A stretch of DNA of 64,000 nucleotides from Paenibacillus elgii NBRC 100335 (GCF_004000865.1 NZ_BIMB01000018.1:1-64000), one strand, 5' to 3'. Positions 1 to 9,225 are shown, numbered from the stretch's first letter. Notes: generated by a model not told the origin, from the sequence alone. Program-made: numbers and translations.

Positions 1-15
1 AGCGGACTTTTCCAT
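1..15 (-). CDS. 5' end of an unidentified gene cut by the window edge
   Basis: On the minus strand an ATG (13-15) is preceded by a GGAGG ribosome site (23-27), 7 bases upstream. Only five codons (Met-Glu-Lys-Ser-Ala) lie inside the window, so the product cannot be named. It is divergent from the TetR-type regulator at 189-797 and shares its control region, which is the usual layout for a TetR target such as an efflux or detoxification gene. That role is inference from position only. Confidence 0.55.
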
Positions 16-43
16 AACTAGGCCTCCATAAATGAACTTTGTG

Positions 44-101
44 TTGATTAATGATCATACTGTCTATTATAGTATTAACGGGAGACGATACCATGGACAG
101 T
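44..101. promoter_or_regulatory. Overlapping divergent promoters with candidate TetR operator
   Basis: A plus-strand promoter reads TTGATT (44-49), an 18-bp spacer and TATAGT (68-73). A perfect minus-strand -10 TATAAT occupies 71-66. The inverted repeat ATACT-N9-AGTAT (57-75) covers both -10 boxes, and a wider inverted pair ACTGTC (59-64)/GACAGT (96-101) brackets the block. A TetR-type repressor bound here would shut both directions at once. The boxes are seen in the sequence; the operator role is inferred. Confidence 0.5.
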
Positions 102-188
102 CCGCGATAAAGTGTCTACTAACCATCGAAAAACAATCTATATTTGACAACTTTTACACAACTTATTGGAGTGAAAGGACTGAACGAA

Positions 189-797
189 GTGACTGAGAAT
201 GTGAACGATCCCAGAATTGTCCGGACGATGCACATGCTTCGGGAGGCGCTGCTTGAGCTGATGGAGGAACAAGGCTTCGAACGAATCACAGTGAAGGATA
301 TCACGTCAAAAGCGGGGCTGAACCGGGGCACCTTCTATTTACATTATGCCGACAAATTCGATCTTCTGGAGCGAATCACCGAAGAGATGATGCAGGGGCT
401 CCGACAGATCGCCCAAACGTTCGATCCGCTGGACTTGGTCATGCACGAGTCGCAGGACACCCCCTTTCCGTTCACGGTTCGGCTGTTTGAATATTTCGGC
501 GAGCATGCCCGCTTTTTCAGCGTGATGCTGGGGCCGAAGGGGGACCCGGCCTTTTCCGTGAAGTTCAAGGAGTTCATGCAAGTTCATTTGATGGACAAGT
601 TCAACGAATTTCACCACAGCGAAGACCGCGTGCCGGTTCCGTGGGATTATTTGATGGCCTATTTAATCTCCGCGCATCTGGGTATCGTTCAATATTGGCT
701 TGAACGAGGCCGCGATCATACCCCGTGGGACGTGGCCTTGATGTTCACGCGCATGACCCAACTGAGCCCCATTCAATCTGCAGGCTTGAAAAAGTAG
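189..797 (+). CDS. TetR/AcrR-family transcriptional regulator
   Basis: A 202-residue one-component repressor. The N-terminal helix-turn-helix is seen in the ERITVKDITSKAGLNRGTFY segment followed by the family-typical LHYADKFDLLE. The rest is a helical ligand domain resembling TetR_C_33-type regulators (R-x-FEYFGEHARFFSVML). I chose GTG 189 because AAAGGA (174-179) lies 9 bases upstream; an upstream in-frame TTG at 144 has no ribosome site. It is divergent from the partial gene at the left edge and likely controls it and itself. The ligand is unknown. Confidence 0.85.
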   Translation: MTENVNDPRIVRTMHMLREALLELMEEQGFERITVKDITSKAGLNRGTFYLHYADKFDLLERITEEMMQGLRQIAQTFDPLDLVMHESQDTPFPFTVRLFEYFGEHARFFSVMLGPKGDPAFSVKFKEFMQVHLMDKFNEFHHSEDRVPVPWDYLMAYLISAHLGIVQYWLERGRDHTPWDVALMFTRMTQLSPIQSAGLKK

Positions 798-810
798 CCC
801 GCGAGAGATA

Positions 811-843
811 GAAAAAAGACAGCCCGCTTCATACAGGCTGTCT
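811..843 (-). terminator. Intrinsic terminator of fumC
   Basis: AGACAGCC (817-824) pairs with GGCTGTCT (836-843). Read on the minus strand the stem is followed by a run of six T (816-811). It lies just past the fumC stop and also separates it from the convergent TetR gene. Confidence 0.85.
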
Positions 844-852
844 CTACACCGT

Positions 853-2241
853 CTACTCTTTCGGATGAATCATTTCCTCCGGACGCACGATCGATATGAA
901 CTGCTCCTCTGTCAAATAGCCGCTCCGGATCGCCGCTTCCTTGAGCGTCAACCCTTCCTTATGCGCCGCTTTGGCGATCGCCGCCGCTTTCTCGTAGCCG
1001 ATATGCGGGTTCAGCGCCGTAACCAGCATCAGCGATTCGTCCAAGTACCGTTGAATGACCTCGCGGTTCGGCTCGATGCCGATGGCGCAATGCTCGTTGA
1101 ACGAATCCATTGCGTCTGCCAGCAGACGAACGGACTGCAAATAGTTGTGAATAATGACCGGCTTGAACACGTTCAATTCAAAATTCCCTTGGCTGGCGGC
1201 AAAGCCAATCACCGCATCGTTGCCCATCACCTGGCAGGCGACCATCGTCATCGCTTCGCTTTGGGTCGGGTTCACCTTGCCCGGCATGATCGAGCTGCCC
1301 GGCTCGTTCTCCGGGATACGCAGCTCACCGATGCCGCAGCGCGGACCGCTTGCCAGCCACCGGACATCGTTGGCGATCTTCATCAGATCGGCGGCGAGCG
1401 CTTTGATCGCGCCATGACTGTATACGATTTGATCGTGGCTGGTCAGCCCGTGAAATTTGTTCTCGGCCGAGACGAACGTTTCTCCCGTATAGCGGGAAAT
1501 TTCCTCGGCCACCGTCTCGCCGAATCTCGGATGGGCATTCAATCCCGTTCCGACGGCCGTGCCGCCGATCGCCAGCTCGCGCATCGGCTCCAAGCTTTCG
1601 CGGATCATCCGCTCCGTCTTCTCCAGCATCGCCCACCAGCCGCTGATTTCCTGCCCGAGCGTCAGCGGTGTCGCATCCTGCAGATGTGTACGTCCGATTT
1701 TGACGATAGCCTCAAATTCCTTGGCTTTATTTCCGAGCGTTTCCTTGAGCCGCTGCAAAGCGGGAAGCAATTGCTGCCGCACCGCCAGCACGCCGGCGAT
1801 ATGCATCGCGGTCGGGAACGTATCGTTCGAGCTTTGCGAGCGGTTCACGTCGTCGTTCGGGTGAATCCGCAGCTCGCTTCCTTTCGCTTCGAGAAGCTGC
1901 GACGCCCTTCTGGCGATGACTTCGTTCGCGTTCATGTTGGACTGCGTGCCGCTGCCGGTCTGCCATACGACAAGCGGAAAATGGTCATCCCATTGTCCGC
2001 CGCTGACTTCATCGGCCGCTTGGGCGATCGCTTCCGCCTTTTCCGGCTCCAGCTTGCCCAGCTTCAGGTTAGCTGCCGCCGCCCCCTTCTTCAGCAGCGC
2101 GAACGCCCGGACGATTTCCAGCGGCATCCGCTCCGTACCGATCTTGAAGTTCTCTTTGCTCCGCTGAGTTTGAGCGCCCCATAATTTGTCCGCAGGCACC
2201 TGAATTTCGCCCATCGTGTCTCTTTCGGTTCGGAATTCCAT
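853..2241 (-). CDS. fumC: Class II fumarate hydratase (fumarase C)
   Basis: Catalyses the reversible hydration of fumarate to L-malate in the TCA cycle; the family is a cytoplasmic, iron-independent homotetramer. The 462-residue length is normal. Visible family motifs are the [13 protein letters not shown] segment, the [10 protein letters not shown] catalytic-histidine loop and the lyase signature [11 protein letters not shown]. The start is the ATG giving [12 protein letters not shown], because AAGGAGG lies 8-9 bases upstream; a seven-codon upstream extension begins before that ribosome site. It is monocistronic, followed by its own terminator and divergent from the Old Yellow Enzyme gene. 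Confidence 0.97.
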   Translation of the reverse strand: MEFRTERDTMGEIQVPADKLWGAQTQRSKENFKIGTERMPLEIVRAFALLKKGAAAANLKLGKLEPEKAEAIAQAADEVSGGQWDDHFPLVVWQTGSGTQSNMNANEVIARRASQLLEAKGSELRIHPNDDVNRSQSSNDTFPTAMHIAGVLAVRQQLLPALQRLKETLGNKAKEFEAIVKIGRTHLQDATPLTLGQEISGWWAMLEKTERMIRESLEPMRELAIGGTAVGTGLNAHPRFGETVAEEISRYTGETFVSAENKFHGLTSHDQIVYSHGAIKALAADLMKIANDVRWLASGPRCGIGELRIPENEPGSSIMPGKVNPTQSEAMTMVACQVMGNDAVIGFAASQGNFELNVFKPVIIHNYLQSVRLLADAMDSFNEHCAIGIEPNREVIQRYLDESLMLVTALNPHIGYEKAAAIAKAAHKEGLTLKEAAIRSGYLTEEQFISIVRPEEMIHPKE

Positions 2242-2390
2242 CGTAAGCATCCTCCTTGACATAAGTTCATCTTAGTTAAGATTACCCATCCTGGAAAAAA
2301 TTAAAAAGCTTTGACTCCGCCGGATCGACCGGACGATTCCGCCTATCGGGCCGCAGGCCGTAGAATAAGGATTGATTTTTGTGCGGCCAT

Positions 2391-2428
2391 TTGATTAAAT
2401 CAACTTAATATACATAATAGTATACTAT
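2391..2428 (+). promoter_or_regulatory. Promoter with two palindromes upstream of the OYE gene
   Basis: TTGATT (2391-2396) and CATAAT (2413-2418) are 16 bp apart and form a plausible sigma-A promoter. The -35 lies in the near-palindrome TTGATTAAATCAA (2391-2403). A perfect 12-bp palindrome ATAGTATACTAT (2417-2428) overlaps the end of the -10 and reaches the start site. This arrangement suggests repression, for instance by a MarR/HxlR-type regulator responding to electrophiles, but no regulator gene is adjacent. Confidence 0.5.
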
Positions 2429-2456
2429 ATTTCCAAAGAAAGGTCGAATCCGTCTT

Positions 2457-3581
2457 ATGAATCCACTTTATGCACCTTTGTTCGAGCCGCTTGCCCTGCG
2501 GAGCGGCATCACGCTTGACAACCGGATCGTCGTCGCGCCGATGACTCACTATTCGTCCCGTCCGGACGGAACATTGACCGACGAGGAGCTGCATTTTATA
2601 GCCCGGCGCTCCAGAGGCGCCGGTATGGTCATTACGGCCTGCGCCTATATTGCCCCGGGAGGACAAGATGCCGCCGGAGAGCCCGCAGCCGACCGCGACG
2701 AAACGATACCGGAGCTCACTCGCTGGGCCCGGGTCATTCAAGCGCAAGGAACGTTAGCTGTCCTCCAGCTTCATCATGGCGGGCGCAACGCGGACCCCGG
2801 ACTCGCGCCCAACGGCAACGTCGTCGGCCCGAGTGCAATAAAGGATGAAGCCGGAGGCTTCGTCCTCCCCCGGGAGCTGGCGCCGCATGAGATCGAGGAG
2901 CTGATCCGGCAGTTCGGGGAAGCCGCGCGCCGCGCCATCATCGCCGGGTTCGACGGAGTCGAGATCCATGGCGCTTTCGCTTTGCTGCTCCAGCAGTTCT
3001 ATTCTCCGCACGCCAACCGCCGCCGCGACCGTTGGGGCGGGAGCGTCGAGCGGCGACTTGCCTTTCCTCTTGCGGTTATCGACGAGGTCAAGAATGCCGT
3101 CGCTGGACACGCCGACCGTCCGTTTATCGTCGGATACCGCTTTACTCCTGAAGAGGCGACAACGCCGGGGCTTACGATGGCCGACGCGCTGCATTTGGCC
3201 GATGTGCTGGCGAAGCAAGAGCTTGATTACATTCACGTGCTGACGAATGACTACCGCTCTAGGCCACGTCGTGAAGCTGACGCTACTCGTACCCGCCTTG
3301 AGCTGATCAAGGAGGCGGTCGGAAGCCGTACGCCGGTCATCGGCGGCGGTTCGATCTACACGGCCGACCAAGCGCTGGAAGCGTACGACACCGGCATCGA
3401 TCTCATTTCGCTCGCGCGGGGGCTGGTGATCGATCCCGACTGGATCGAGAAGATCAAGCAAGGACGCGAGGCGGACATCGAAACGACGCTTCGAGCCGAT
3501 GCACAGCAGCGTCTCGTGATCCCGGACCCGCTCTGGCGGATGATCTGGGGCGATCCGGGATGGTTCCCAGGGACTTCTTAA
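2457..3581 (+). CDS. NADH:flavin oxidoreductase, Old Yellow Enzyme family
   Basis: A 374-residue FMN-dependent TIM-barrel reductase, full length for the OYE family, which reduces activated C=C bonds of enones, quinones or nitro compounds with NAD(P)H. Seen are the FMN-binding RIVVAPMTHYSS strand (Thr where YqjM-type enzymes have Cys), QLHHGGR, the HGAFALLLQQFYSPHANRRR substrate loop and WGGS, and the C-terminal phosphate-binding GGGSIY and LARGLVIDP segments. The ribosome site is weak (AAAGG about 13 bases upstream). It sits behind a palindromic promoter, so induction by a reactive compound is likely. The true substrate cannot be read from sequence. Confidence 0.92.
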   Translation: MNPLYAPLFEPLALRSGITLDNRIVVAPMTHYSSRPDGTLTDEELHFIARRSRGAGMVITACAYIAPGGQDAAGEPAADRDETIPELTRWARVIQAQGTLAVLQLHHGGRNADPGLAPNGNVVGPSAIKDEAGGFVLPRELAPHEIEELIRQFGEAARRAIIAGFDGVEIHGAFALLLQQFYSPHANRRRDRWGGSVERRLAFPLAVIDEVKNAVAGHADRPFIVGYRFTPEEATTPGLTMADALHLADVLAKQELDYIHVLTNDYRSRPRREADATRTRLELIKEAVGSRTPVIGGGSIYTADQALEAYDTGIDLISLARGLVIDPDWIEKIKQGREADIETTLRADAQQRLVIPDPLWRMIWGDPGWFPGTS

Positions 3582-3674
3582 ATAAATCCTTATTTGGTAT
3601 ATTCCTCCGATTCGATGTACAAACTAACCACGCGTTTCTCTTTTTAACGATTCGAATCGGAAGAGGTCTTTCTT

Positions 3675-5105
3675 ATGTCATCGAAATGGGTTTGGTTTAT
3701 ATTCGGCTCGTTTGTCGGATCGCTTGCGGCCGTCGTGCTTTCCGGCATGCTCGCCCTTTTGTGCTCAAGAAGCATCATCAAGTGGATCGTCGGGCGCTTT
3801 ACGAAACGGCTGATGTCCGATCCTTACGAGTCCAACATTTGGGAAGTGATCACGGCTACGACCCGAATCAGTCCCATTACCGTCGTGGAGAACAGCATTC
3901 GCGCCGCTTCCGGCGCCGTGATCGAACGTCCGTTCGGAAGCCCGCGCAAGTTTCTTCATTTTGAGGGACTCGTGTTCTCTCCCGCTCAATTATTCGTGCT
4001 TCCTACACCGGAAGACGTTGAGATCGATATGACCACCGTGATCGGCCCCAAAGCAAAAAAGCCGTTGGTACTCGATATTCCGATACTCGCCGCTGGTATG
4101 GGCTATGGCGTAGGCTTAAGCGAAAAGGTAAAAGTCGCCATTGCCAAAGGAACAGCCAATGTCGGAACAAGTACGAATACGGGCGAAGGCGGCTTTTTGC
4201 CGGAGGAGCGGCAAAATGCCAAGTATTTGATCATTCAATACAACTCCGGACATTGGTCCAAATCACCCGAAATATTAAAACAAGCTGATGCGATCGAAAT
4301 CCGCTTCGGTCAGGGGGCGCTTGCCGGCACCGCAACCATCCTGCAGGCAACGGATCTGGAAGGAAGAGCCAGCGAGATCATGCAGGTGCAGAACGAGGAA
4401 ATCACCGTCATTCCGAGCCGCCATAAAGATATTTCAAGCCCGCAGGATCTGAAACAAGTGGTTGAGCGGCTTCGTCAGATGACCGGAGGTGTGCCGATTG
4501 GCGTAAAAATATGCGCCAGCGCCGTTCTGGAGCACGATCTGGAAATCGCCATTCAAGCCGGCGTCGACTTTATCAGCCTTGACGGGGGCCAGGCGGGGAC
4601 GAAAGGCGGAGCGCCGATTTTGGAGGACGATTTCGGGCTGCCGACGATCTACGCCTTATCTCGCGCGGTTCGTTACCTTCGCAAACGGGGCGTGAAGGAT
4701 TCGATCAGCCTGCTGACCGGAGGCGCCTATTCACAGCCTGGCGAATGCCTCAAAGCCATCGCATTAGGAGCCACCGGCGTGTATATGGGCAGCTCTCTGT
4801 TATGGGCCATGACGCACGATCAAGTTACGAAAGCGGTGCCCTGGGAGCCTCCGACGCAGCTTGCCTGGTATACCGGCAGTATGCAGGAACGTTTTAACGA
4901 AGAAGAAGCCGCAGTCTATTTGGAAAATTTTTTAAATTCTTTCACGGACGAAATGAAGCTGGCGATCAGCGCGCTCGGCAAACGTGCTCTGCGGGAAGTC
5001 AACGCCGACGATATGGTGGCCCTCGATGCGTGGACCAGTCATGTGACGAAAGTAAAATTGGCCTACGAGCCGTGGGAGAAGCCAGAAACGAATCCGCATG
5101 GTTGA
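3675..5105 (+). CDS. Membrane-anchored FMN-binding glutamate synthase-domain protein (YerD-like)
   Basis: A 476-residue protein with one N-terminal membrane helix (about residues 5-32) followed by a basic stretch and the FMN-binding TIM-barrel domain of glutamate synthase large subunit. Seen are KICASAVLEHDL, the glycine-rich LDGGQAGTKGGAP loop, LTGGAYSQPGE and LGATGVYMGSS. It lacks the glutamine amidotransferase domain and the GltB C-terminal domain, so it is not a full glutamate synthase; YerD of Bacillus has this layout. Its reaction is unknown. A GAGG ribosome site precedes the ATG. It is followed 25 bases later by the DUF2071 gene and may be transcribed with the upstream OYE gene. Confidence 0.85.
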   Translation: MSSKWVWFIFGSFVGSLAAVVLSGMLALLCSRSIIKWIVGRFTKRLMSDPYESNIWEVITATTRISPITVVENSIRAASGAVIERPFGSPRKFLHFEGLVFSPAQLFVLPTPEDVEIDMTTVIGPKAKKPLVLDIPILAAGMGYGVGLSEKVKVAIAKGTANVGTSTNTGEGGFLPEERQNAKYLIIQYNSGHWSKSPEILKQADAIEIRFGQGALAGTATILQATDLEGRASEIMQVQNEEITVIPSRHKDISSPQDLKQVVERLRQMTGGVPIGVKICASAVLEHDLEIAIQAGVDFISLDGGQAGTKGGAPILEDDFGLPTIYALSRAVRYLRKRGVKDSISLLTGGAYSQPGECLKAIALGATGVYMGSSLLWAMTHDQVTKAVPWEPPTQLAWYTGSMQERFNEEEAAVYLENFLNSFTDEMKLAISALGKRALREVNADDMVALDAWTSHVTKVKLAYEPWEKPETNPHG

Positions 5106-5130
5106 CGAGCTGCAAAAGGAGAGGTCGCCG

Positions 5131-5844
5131 ATGCCCGCTTTCCGATGGACAATGAAGCAGACTTGGGAGCATTTCCTATTTGCCCACTGGCCCGTTCCGG
5201 TCGAAGCGATCCGTTCCTTCGTCCCTGAGGCACTGGATATCGACACTTGGGATGGGCAGGCATGGGTTGGCATTCTGCCCTTCCGTCTTGGCGGAATACG
5301 GTTGAAATATATGCCTTCCCTGCCCTGGATGCGATCGTTTCCCGAGATTAACGTTCGTACATATGTCCGGTCGGGCGGAGAATCCGCCATCTTTTTTTTG
5401 TCCATGGACGCTTCCCATCCCCTGCTCGTTCCTATCGCCAAGCAGTGGTACCGGCTTCCGTACCATCAAGCGAAGATGCGCTTCCGCACGGACGGCCGGA
5501 CCATTGCGTTTCAAAGCCGCCGGTGGTCCGCTTCCCTGCCGGAAGAAGCCTTCTGCGCCACGTACCGTCCTGTCTCCGCCCCGTTCGCCGCCCGGCAAGG
5601 AACGATCGAATATTGGCTTATGGAGCGTTATATTTACTATTGCCGATGCGGCCGCAGCGGCGGACTGTACCGGGGTGAGGTAGTTCACGCGCCATGGGAG
5701 CTGCAAACGGCCGAAGCGGATTTGAGTTGTCATGCATTGACGCGAGGATTCGGATTGGAGCTGGGAACTCCCGCCCTGCTCCACTACTCCCGGGGAACCC
5801 GCGCCCTTATCGGACCGCTCGGCAAAGCGTGGAACCAGCCGTAA
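5131..5844 (+). CDS. DUF2071 (YqjF-like) protein
   Basis: A 237-residue protein of the DUF2071/YqjF family, which has an acetoacetate-decarboxylase-like fold but no established function. Typical segments are the N-terminal W-x-H-x-L-FAHWPV, DTWDGQAWVGILPF and FPEINVRTYVR, and the C-terminal HYSRGTRALI. The ATG at 5131 is chosen because AAAAGGAGAGG (5114-5124) lies 6 bases upstream; an earlier in-frame ATG at 5098 would overlap the preceding gene and has no ribosome site. It is likely co-transcribed with the YerD-like gene and ends in a strong terminator. Confidence 0.85.
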   Translation: MPAFRWTMKQTWEHFLFAHWPVPVEAIRSFVPEALDIDTWDGQAWVGILPFRLGGIRLKYMPSLPWMRSFPEINVRTYVRSGGESAIFFLSMDASHPLLVPIAKQWYRLPYHQAKMRFRTDGRTIAFQSRRWSASLPEEAFCATYRPVSAPFAARQGTIEYWLMERYIYYCRCGRSGGLYRGEVVHAPWELQTAEADLSCHALTRGFGLELGTPALLHYSRGTRALIGPLGKAWNQP

Positions 5845-5867
5845 CGAAAGCTACGGCTTTATTTTTT
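5837..5867 (+). terminator. Intrinsic terminator overlapping two convergent stop codons
   Basis: AGCCGTA (5837-5843) pairs with TACGGCT (5852-5858) and is followed by TTATTTTTTT on the plus strand. The stem contains the stop codon of the DUF2071 gene and reaches the stop codon of the convergent germination permease gene. Confidence 0.85.
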
Positions 5868-6951
5868 TGCGGAATGCCCCAGCCGCAACAAGCAGCAATG
5901 GGAACAGCAGGCCGATGGTGATGGAATAGACTGGCCATACTTTTTCATCCCATTGCAACTGATAAGCGGAACTGGGATACGTAAACAAGGACAACGGCAC
6001 CATGAGAAGGCCAAGCGGGATAACGAGCACTCGCTCGTCATCCAATTTCAACAATTGAGCCATCCCCTTTACAGAAGCATAAAAATAAATGACCGTTTTG
6101 AAATAAAGCGCGATAATCCAAAACGCAGCCACAATGACTTCGATGCGCGTTATAAAATTGGCGATATTGATTCGTTTGGCAAGCGCATAGCTGGGGTAAA
6201 ATTGACGTGCCGTCTGCTCCGCCCCCAGTACCCCGACGCACGCGGCAGTTACAGTGAGCAAGAACATCCCTCCGACGATGCTTCCGAGCAGAAAAGCCCC
6301 CGACGCTTTCGTTCCCCCTTGAACCTCCGAAGGATAGATCATCAAAAAAAAGACGAGTGGAAACGATGTGTAGCTCATATAGGAAAATACGCCTTTCAAG
6401 ATCGGTAAGATTCCTGCTTCAAAAACGGGCTGGAAATGTTCAGGCTGGATTTTGGGCGAAACGAACACGATTAGAGCGGCAAATAGAACGACAACGACCG
6501 GAAATAACACTTCAGCCGTGAGAGCCAGCGTTTTAAGACCAAGAAGAAGACCCACAACCACGATCAGAGTGAACATGATATGAATCATGTATTCGGGCGT
6601 CGTACGCATCACTTGCGTGATCATGAAATTGCCCATGTAATACACCAGAGTTGAAGATCCTAAGAGGTAGCAAGCGGTAAACGAAACGACAGAGACGATG
6701 GTGCCCATCCATTTGCCGAGCAGCCGACGACTGATTTCCACATAGGTCAAATCGGGATAACGATGAGCCACTCGCATGAGCAATAAAACGATAAGCAGCC
6801 CGGTCCCTATTCCGGCTACGATAGGAATCCATGCCCCTTGCTTCACATCCCTCGCGGCTGCCGACGGGATAAACAGAATGGAGCTTCCGATAGAAAATAA
6901 AATGACCAGAATCAGGAATTGACGGCGCGTCATTTTGTCGCTGCGGCTCAT
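5851..6951 (-). CDS. GerA-family spore germination permease (B subunit), copy 1
   Basis: A 366-residue integral inner-membrane protein with about ten hydrophobic helices, of the GerAB/endospore germination permease family (APC superfamily). These B subunits carry the germinant-binding site of spore receptors. The start MSRSDKMTRRQFLILVILF has a GAAGGGAG ribosome site. It is the last gene of the receptor operon, 33 bases after copy 2. It closely matches copy 2 in the INIANFITRIEVIVAA segment and the LYFKTVIYFYASVKG helix, so the copies arose by tandem duplication. The ligand of each copy is unknown. Confidence 0.92.
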   Translation of the reverse strand: MSRSDKMTRRQFLILVILFSIGSSILFIPSAAARDVKQGAWIPIVAGIGTGLLIVLLLMRVAHRYPDLTYVEISRRLLGKWMGTIVSVVSFTACYLLGSSTLVYYMGNFMITQVMRTTPEYMIHIMFTLIVVVGLLLGLKTLALTAEVLFPVVVVLFAALIVFVSPKIQPEHFQPVFEAGILPILKGVFSYMSYTSFPLVFFLMIYPSEVQGGTKASGAFLLGSIVGGMFLLTVTAACVGVLGAEQTARQFYPSYALAKRINIANFITRIEVIVAAFWIIALYFKTVIYFYASVKGMAQLLKLDDERVLVIPLGLLMVPLSLFTYPSSAYQLQWDEKVWPVYSITIGLLFPLLLVAAGAFRKKIKP

Positions 6952-6984
6952 CGTTTCACTCCCTTCACCTCATAATCCGATAAG

Positions 6985-8085
6985 CTACGGAATTTTTTTC
7001 TTGCGTATGGTCCCGACGGCAAGCAGCAGCAGCGGAAAGAACAGACCGGACGTCATCACCCAGAACGGCCACGTCCGATCATCCCACTCCTGCTGATAAG
7101 CGGAATTGTGATAAACGACCATAGACAATACTGCAGCCAGAACTCCAAGGGGAAGCACAAGCGCACGTTCGTCGGACAGTTTCAATAGTTGGGCCAGTCC
7201 CTTCATCGTGGCGTAAAAGTAAACGATCGTTTCGAAAAAAAGCGTGATGATCCATATGGCGGCAACAATGACTTCAATGCGCGTAATAAATTCCGCGATG
7301 TTGATTCTTTTGGCGAGCGCATAGCTGGGATAAAACAACCGGGCTGTCGTTTCAGCCCCCAATACCCCGATACAGGCCGCAGTAACAAGAAGCAGCAGCA
7401 TTCCTCCGATGAGGCTTCCCAGCACAAATGTCATTGAGGCTTTAGTTCCCGTCCGAACGGAAGAGGGATAGATCATTAAAAAAAAGACAAGCGGGAAGCC
7501 CGCAAAACTGACATAGTCCAAAGTAATTTTCAGTATCGGCGTAACTCCCGCTTCCCAGACCGGTTGAAAATGTTCGAGTTGAATTTTGGGAGAAACGAAA
7601 CCGATTAGAGCGGCAATCAGCACGGCAACGACCGGAAACAATATTTCCGCTGTACGGGCCACCGTTCGAGGACCAAGAAGAAGACCCATGACCAAGAGGG
7701 CAGAAAATATGATATTGATGATGTAGTCGGGGGTCGTGGCCATAATTTGTGTTGTAACGAAGTGGCCCATATAATACACCAGCGTGCAGACCCCGCCGAT
7801 AAAAGCGGTCAAGATCCACATCAAGGACACGAGAGTACCCACCCATTTTCCAAGCAACAGGCTATTGATTTCAACAAACGTCAGCGTAGGATAGCGATGG
7901 ACGGTTTTCATGAGGATGAATAGGATAAGGCAGCTGCATCCCATTCCCGTAATGATGGGGATCCATGCCCCTTGCTTCATGCCAGCCGCAGCATTCGAAG
8001 GAATAGCCAAGAGCGAGCTCCCGATCGTAAAGAGGATCACCATAAGCAGAAATTGCCTGACCGTTATTTGTTTGTCGCCATTCAC
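6985..8085 (-). CDS. GerA-family spore germination permease (B subunit), copy 2
   Basis: A 366-residue GerAB-type permease with the same ten-helix profile as its neighbours (N-terminal ITVRQFLLMVILFTIGSSL, later INIAEFITRIEVIVAA). It starts with GTG at 8085 behind a GGGGGGTGAAG ribosome site. It lies 27 bases after copy 3 and 33 before copy 1, within the receptor operon. The divergence between copies is spread over the whole length rather than being a truncation, and all copies look intact, which argues for alternative subunits rather than decay. Confidence 0.92.
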   Translation of the reverse strand: MNGDKQITVRQFLLMVILFTIGSSLLAIPSNAAAGMKQGAWIPIITGMGCSCLILFILMKTVHRYPTLTFVEINSLLLGKWVGTLVSLMWILTAFIGGVCTLVYYMGHFVTTQIMATTPDYIINIIFSALLVMGLLLGPRTVARTAEILFPVVAVLIAALIGFVSPKIQLEHFQPVWEAGVTPILKITLDYVSFAGFPLVFFLMIYPSSVRTGTKASMTFVLGSLIGGMLLLLVTAACIGVLGAETTARLFYPSYALAKRINIAEFITRIEVIVAAIWIITLFFETIVYFYATMKGLAQLLKLSDERALVLPLGVLAAVLSMVVYHNSAYQQEWDDRTWPFWVMTSGLFFPLLLLAVGTIRKKKIP

Positions 8086-8112
8086 CGCTTCACCCCCCCA
8101 AACCGGCCGACG

Positions 8113-9225
8113 TCACGAATTGTTTTTTCTGCGCATCGTCCCTTTTTTCCGTATGATCCCCATGGCAAGCAGCAGTAAGGGAATAATTAATCCTGAAGTT
8201 CCCACATACAGCGGCCATATTTTCTCATCCCACAATTGACGGTAAGCGGCACTGGGATAAAACATGCGCGCGAAGACGACGGACAGAAGTCCCAGGGGTA
8301 ACAAAAGCGCACGTTTGTCCTGAAGCTTCAGCAATTGAGCCAAGCCCTTCATGCCCGCAAAAAAATAAATCATTAGCTTAAAGTAAAGAGAGAGGAACCA
8401 AAGCGTCGCCATAAGTACTTCAATTCGCGTGATAAAATTGGCGATATTGATTTTTTTTGCCAGCGTATAGCTGGGATAAGCCTGTCTGGAGGTGCCCTCC
8501 GCCCCAAGCACCGCAACGCATACCGTCGTAATCGTCAGCAAAAACAATCCGCCGACGATATTTCCAATCAACATGGCTTTGGAAGCCTGATCAGGTTCTT
8601 TGACACAGGGCGGATAAATCATTAAGAAGAAAACCGCCGGAAACGTAGAGAAGCCCAAATACGAGATGCAGGACTTGATCAACGGCTTGACTCCGACGGT
8701 AAAAGCGGGCTGTAAATGCTCCAGCTTCATGTTGGGCGATACGGCCAAAATCATCACGATGAATAACGCGGTAATCAGCGGAAACAAAACCTCCGCTGCG
8801 CGAGCTACCGTTCCGAGCCCAAGATACTGGCCCCAAATGGCTACGACTACAAAAAGAATATTTGCTGCGATGACCGGTGTGGCGGGCATAATTTGACGCG
8901 TCACGAAGGTTCCGGCAAAATCGATCAACGATACGCCTCCGACCGCAAACGTACTCACAATCAAAAAGAACGAAACGATGGCGCCAAGCCATTTTCCTAG
9001 AAGCTTCTCGCTAATTTCCACCAGAGTCAGACCGGGATACAGGCCAGCCACACCATTGTACATGCAAACGAGCAGAAAGCTTAACCCTATTCCAGCAAGG
9101 ATCGAAATCCAGGCATCCTGTTTGGCAGCCGCTGTGGCTCCTCCGGGCACGAACAGGACGGAGCTGCCGATCGTAAACAAAACGACGAGCAGCATTAACT
9201 GCCTGGAGGTGATCTGATTATCCAC
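8113..9225 (-). CDS. GerA-family spore germination permease (B subunit), copy 3
   Basis: A 370-residue GerAB-type permease and the first of three B genes in the operon, 14 bases after the small D-type gene. It starts with GTG (MDNQITSRQLMLLVVLF) behind a poor ribosome site (GTGGTGATG), so it may be translationally coupled to the gene before it. Family features are the DAWISILAGIGLSF segment and INIANFITRIEVLMATLWF. It is more distant from copies 1 and 2 than they are from each other. Confidence 0.92.
   Translation of the reverse strand: MDNQITSRQLMLLVVLFTIGSSVLFVPGGATAAAKQDAWISILAGIGLSFLLVCMYNGVAGLYPGLTLVEISEKLLGKWLGAIVSFFLIVSTFAVGGVSLIDFAGTFVTRQIMPATPVIAANILFVVVAIWGQYLGLGTVARAAEVLFPLITALFIVMILAVSPNMKLEHLQPAFTVGVKPLIKSCISYLGFSTFPAVFFLMIYPPCVKEPDQASKAMLIGNIVGGLFLLTITTVCVAVLGAEGTSRQAYPSYTLAKKINIANFITRIEVLMATLWFLSLYFKLMIYFFAGMKGLAQLLKLQDKRALLLPLGLLSVVFARMFYPSAAYRQLWDEKIWPLYVGTSGLIIPLLLLAMGIIRKKGTMRRKNNS

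Noticed and set aside
144-166. TTGACA at 144-149 as a -35 box of the first TetR gene
   Set aside because: No acceptable -10 follows at 16-18 bp; the TTGATT/TATAGT pair upstream fits better.
144-189. TTG at 144 as start of the first TetR gene
   Set aside because: No ribosome site precedes it; the in-frame GTG at 189 has AAAGGA at the right distance and gives a normal TetR N-terminus.
865-2184. A 439-codon plus-strand frame opposite fumC
   Set aside because: Antisense to a housekeeping gene; no ribosome site and no family resemblance.
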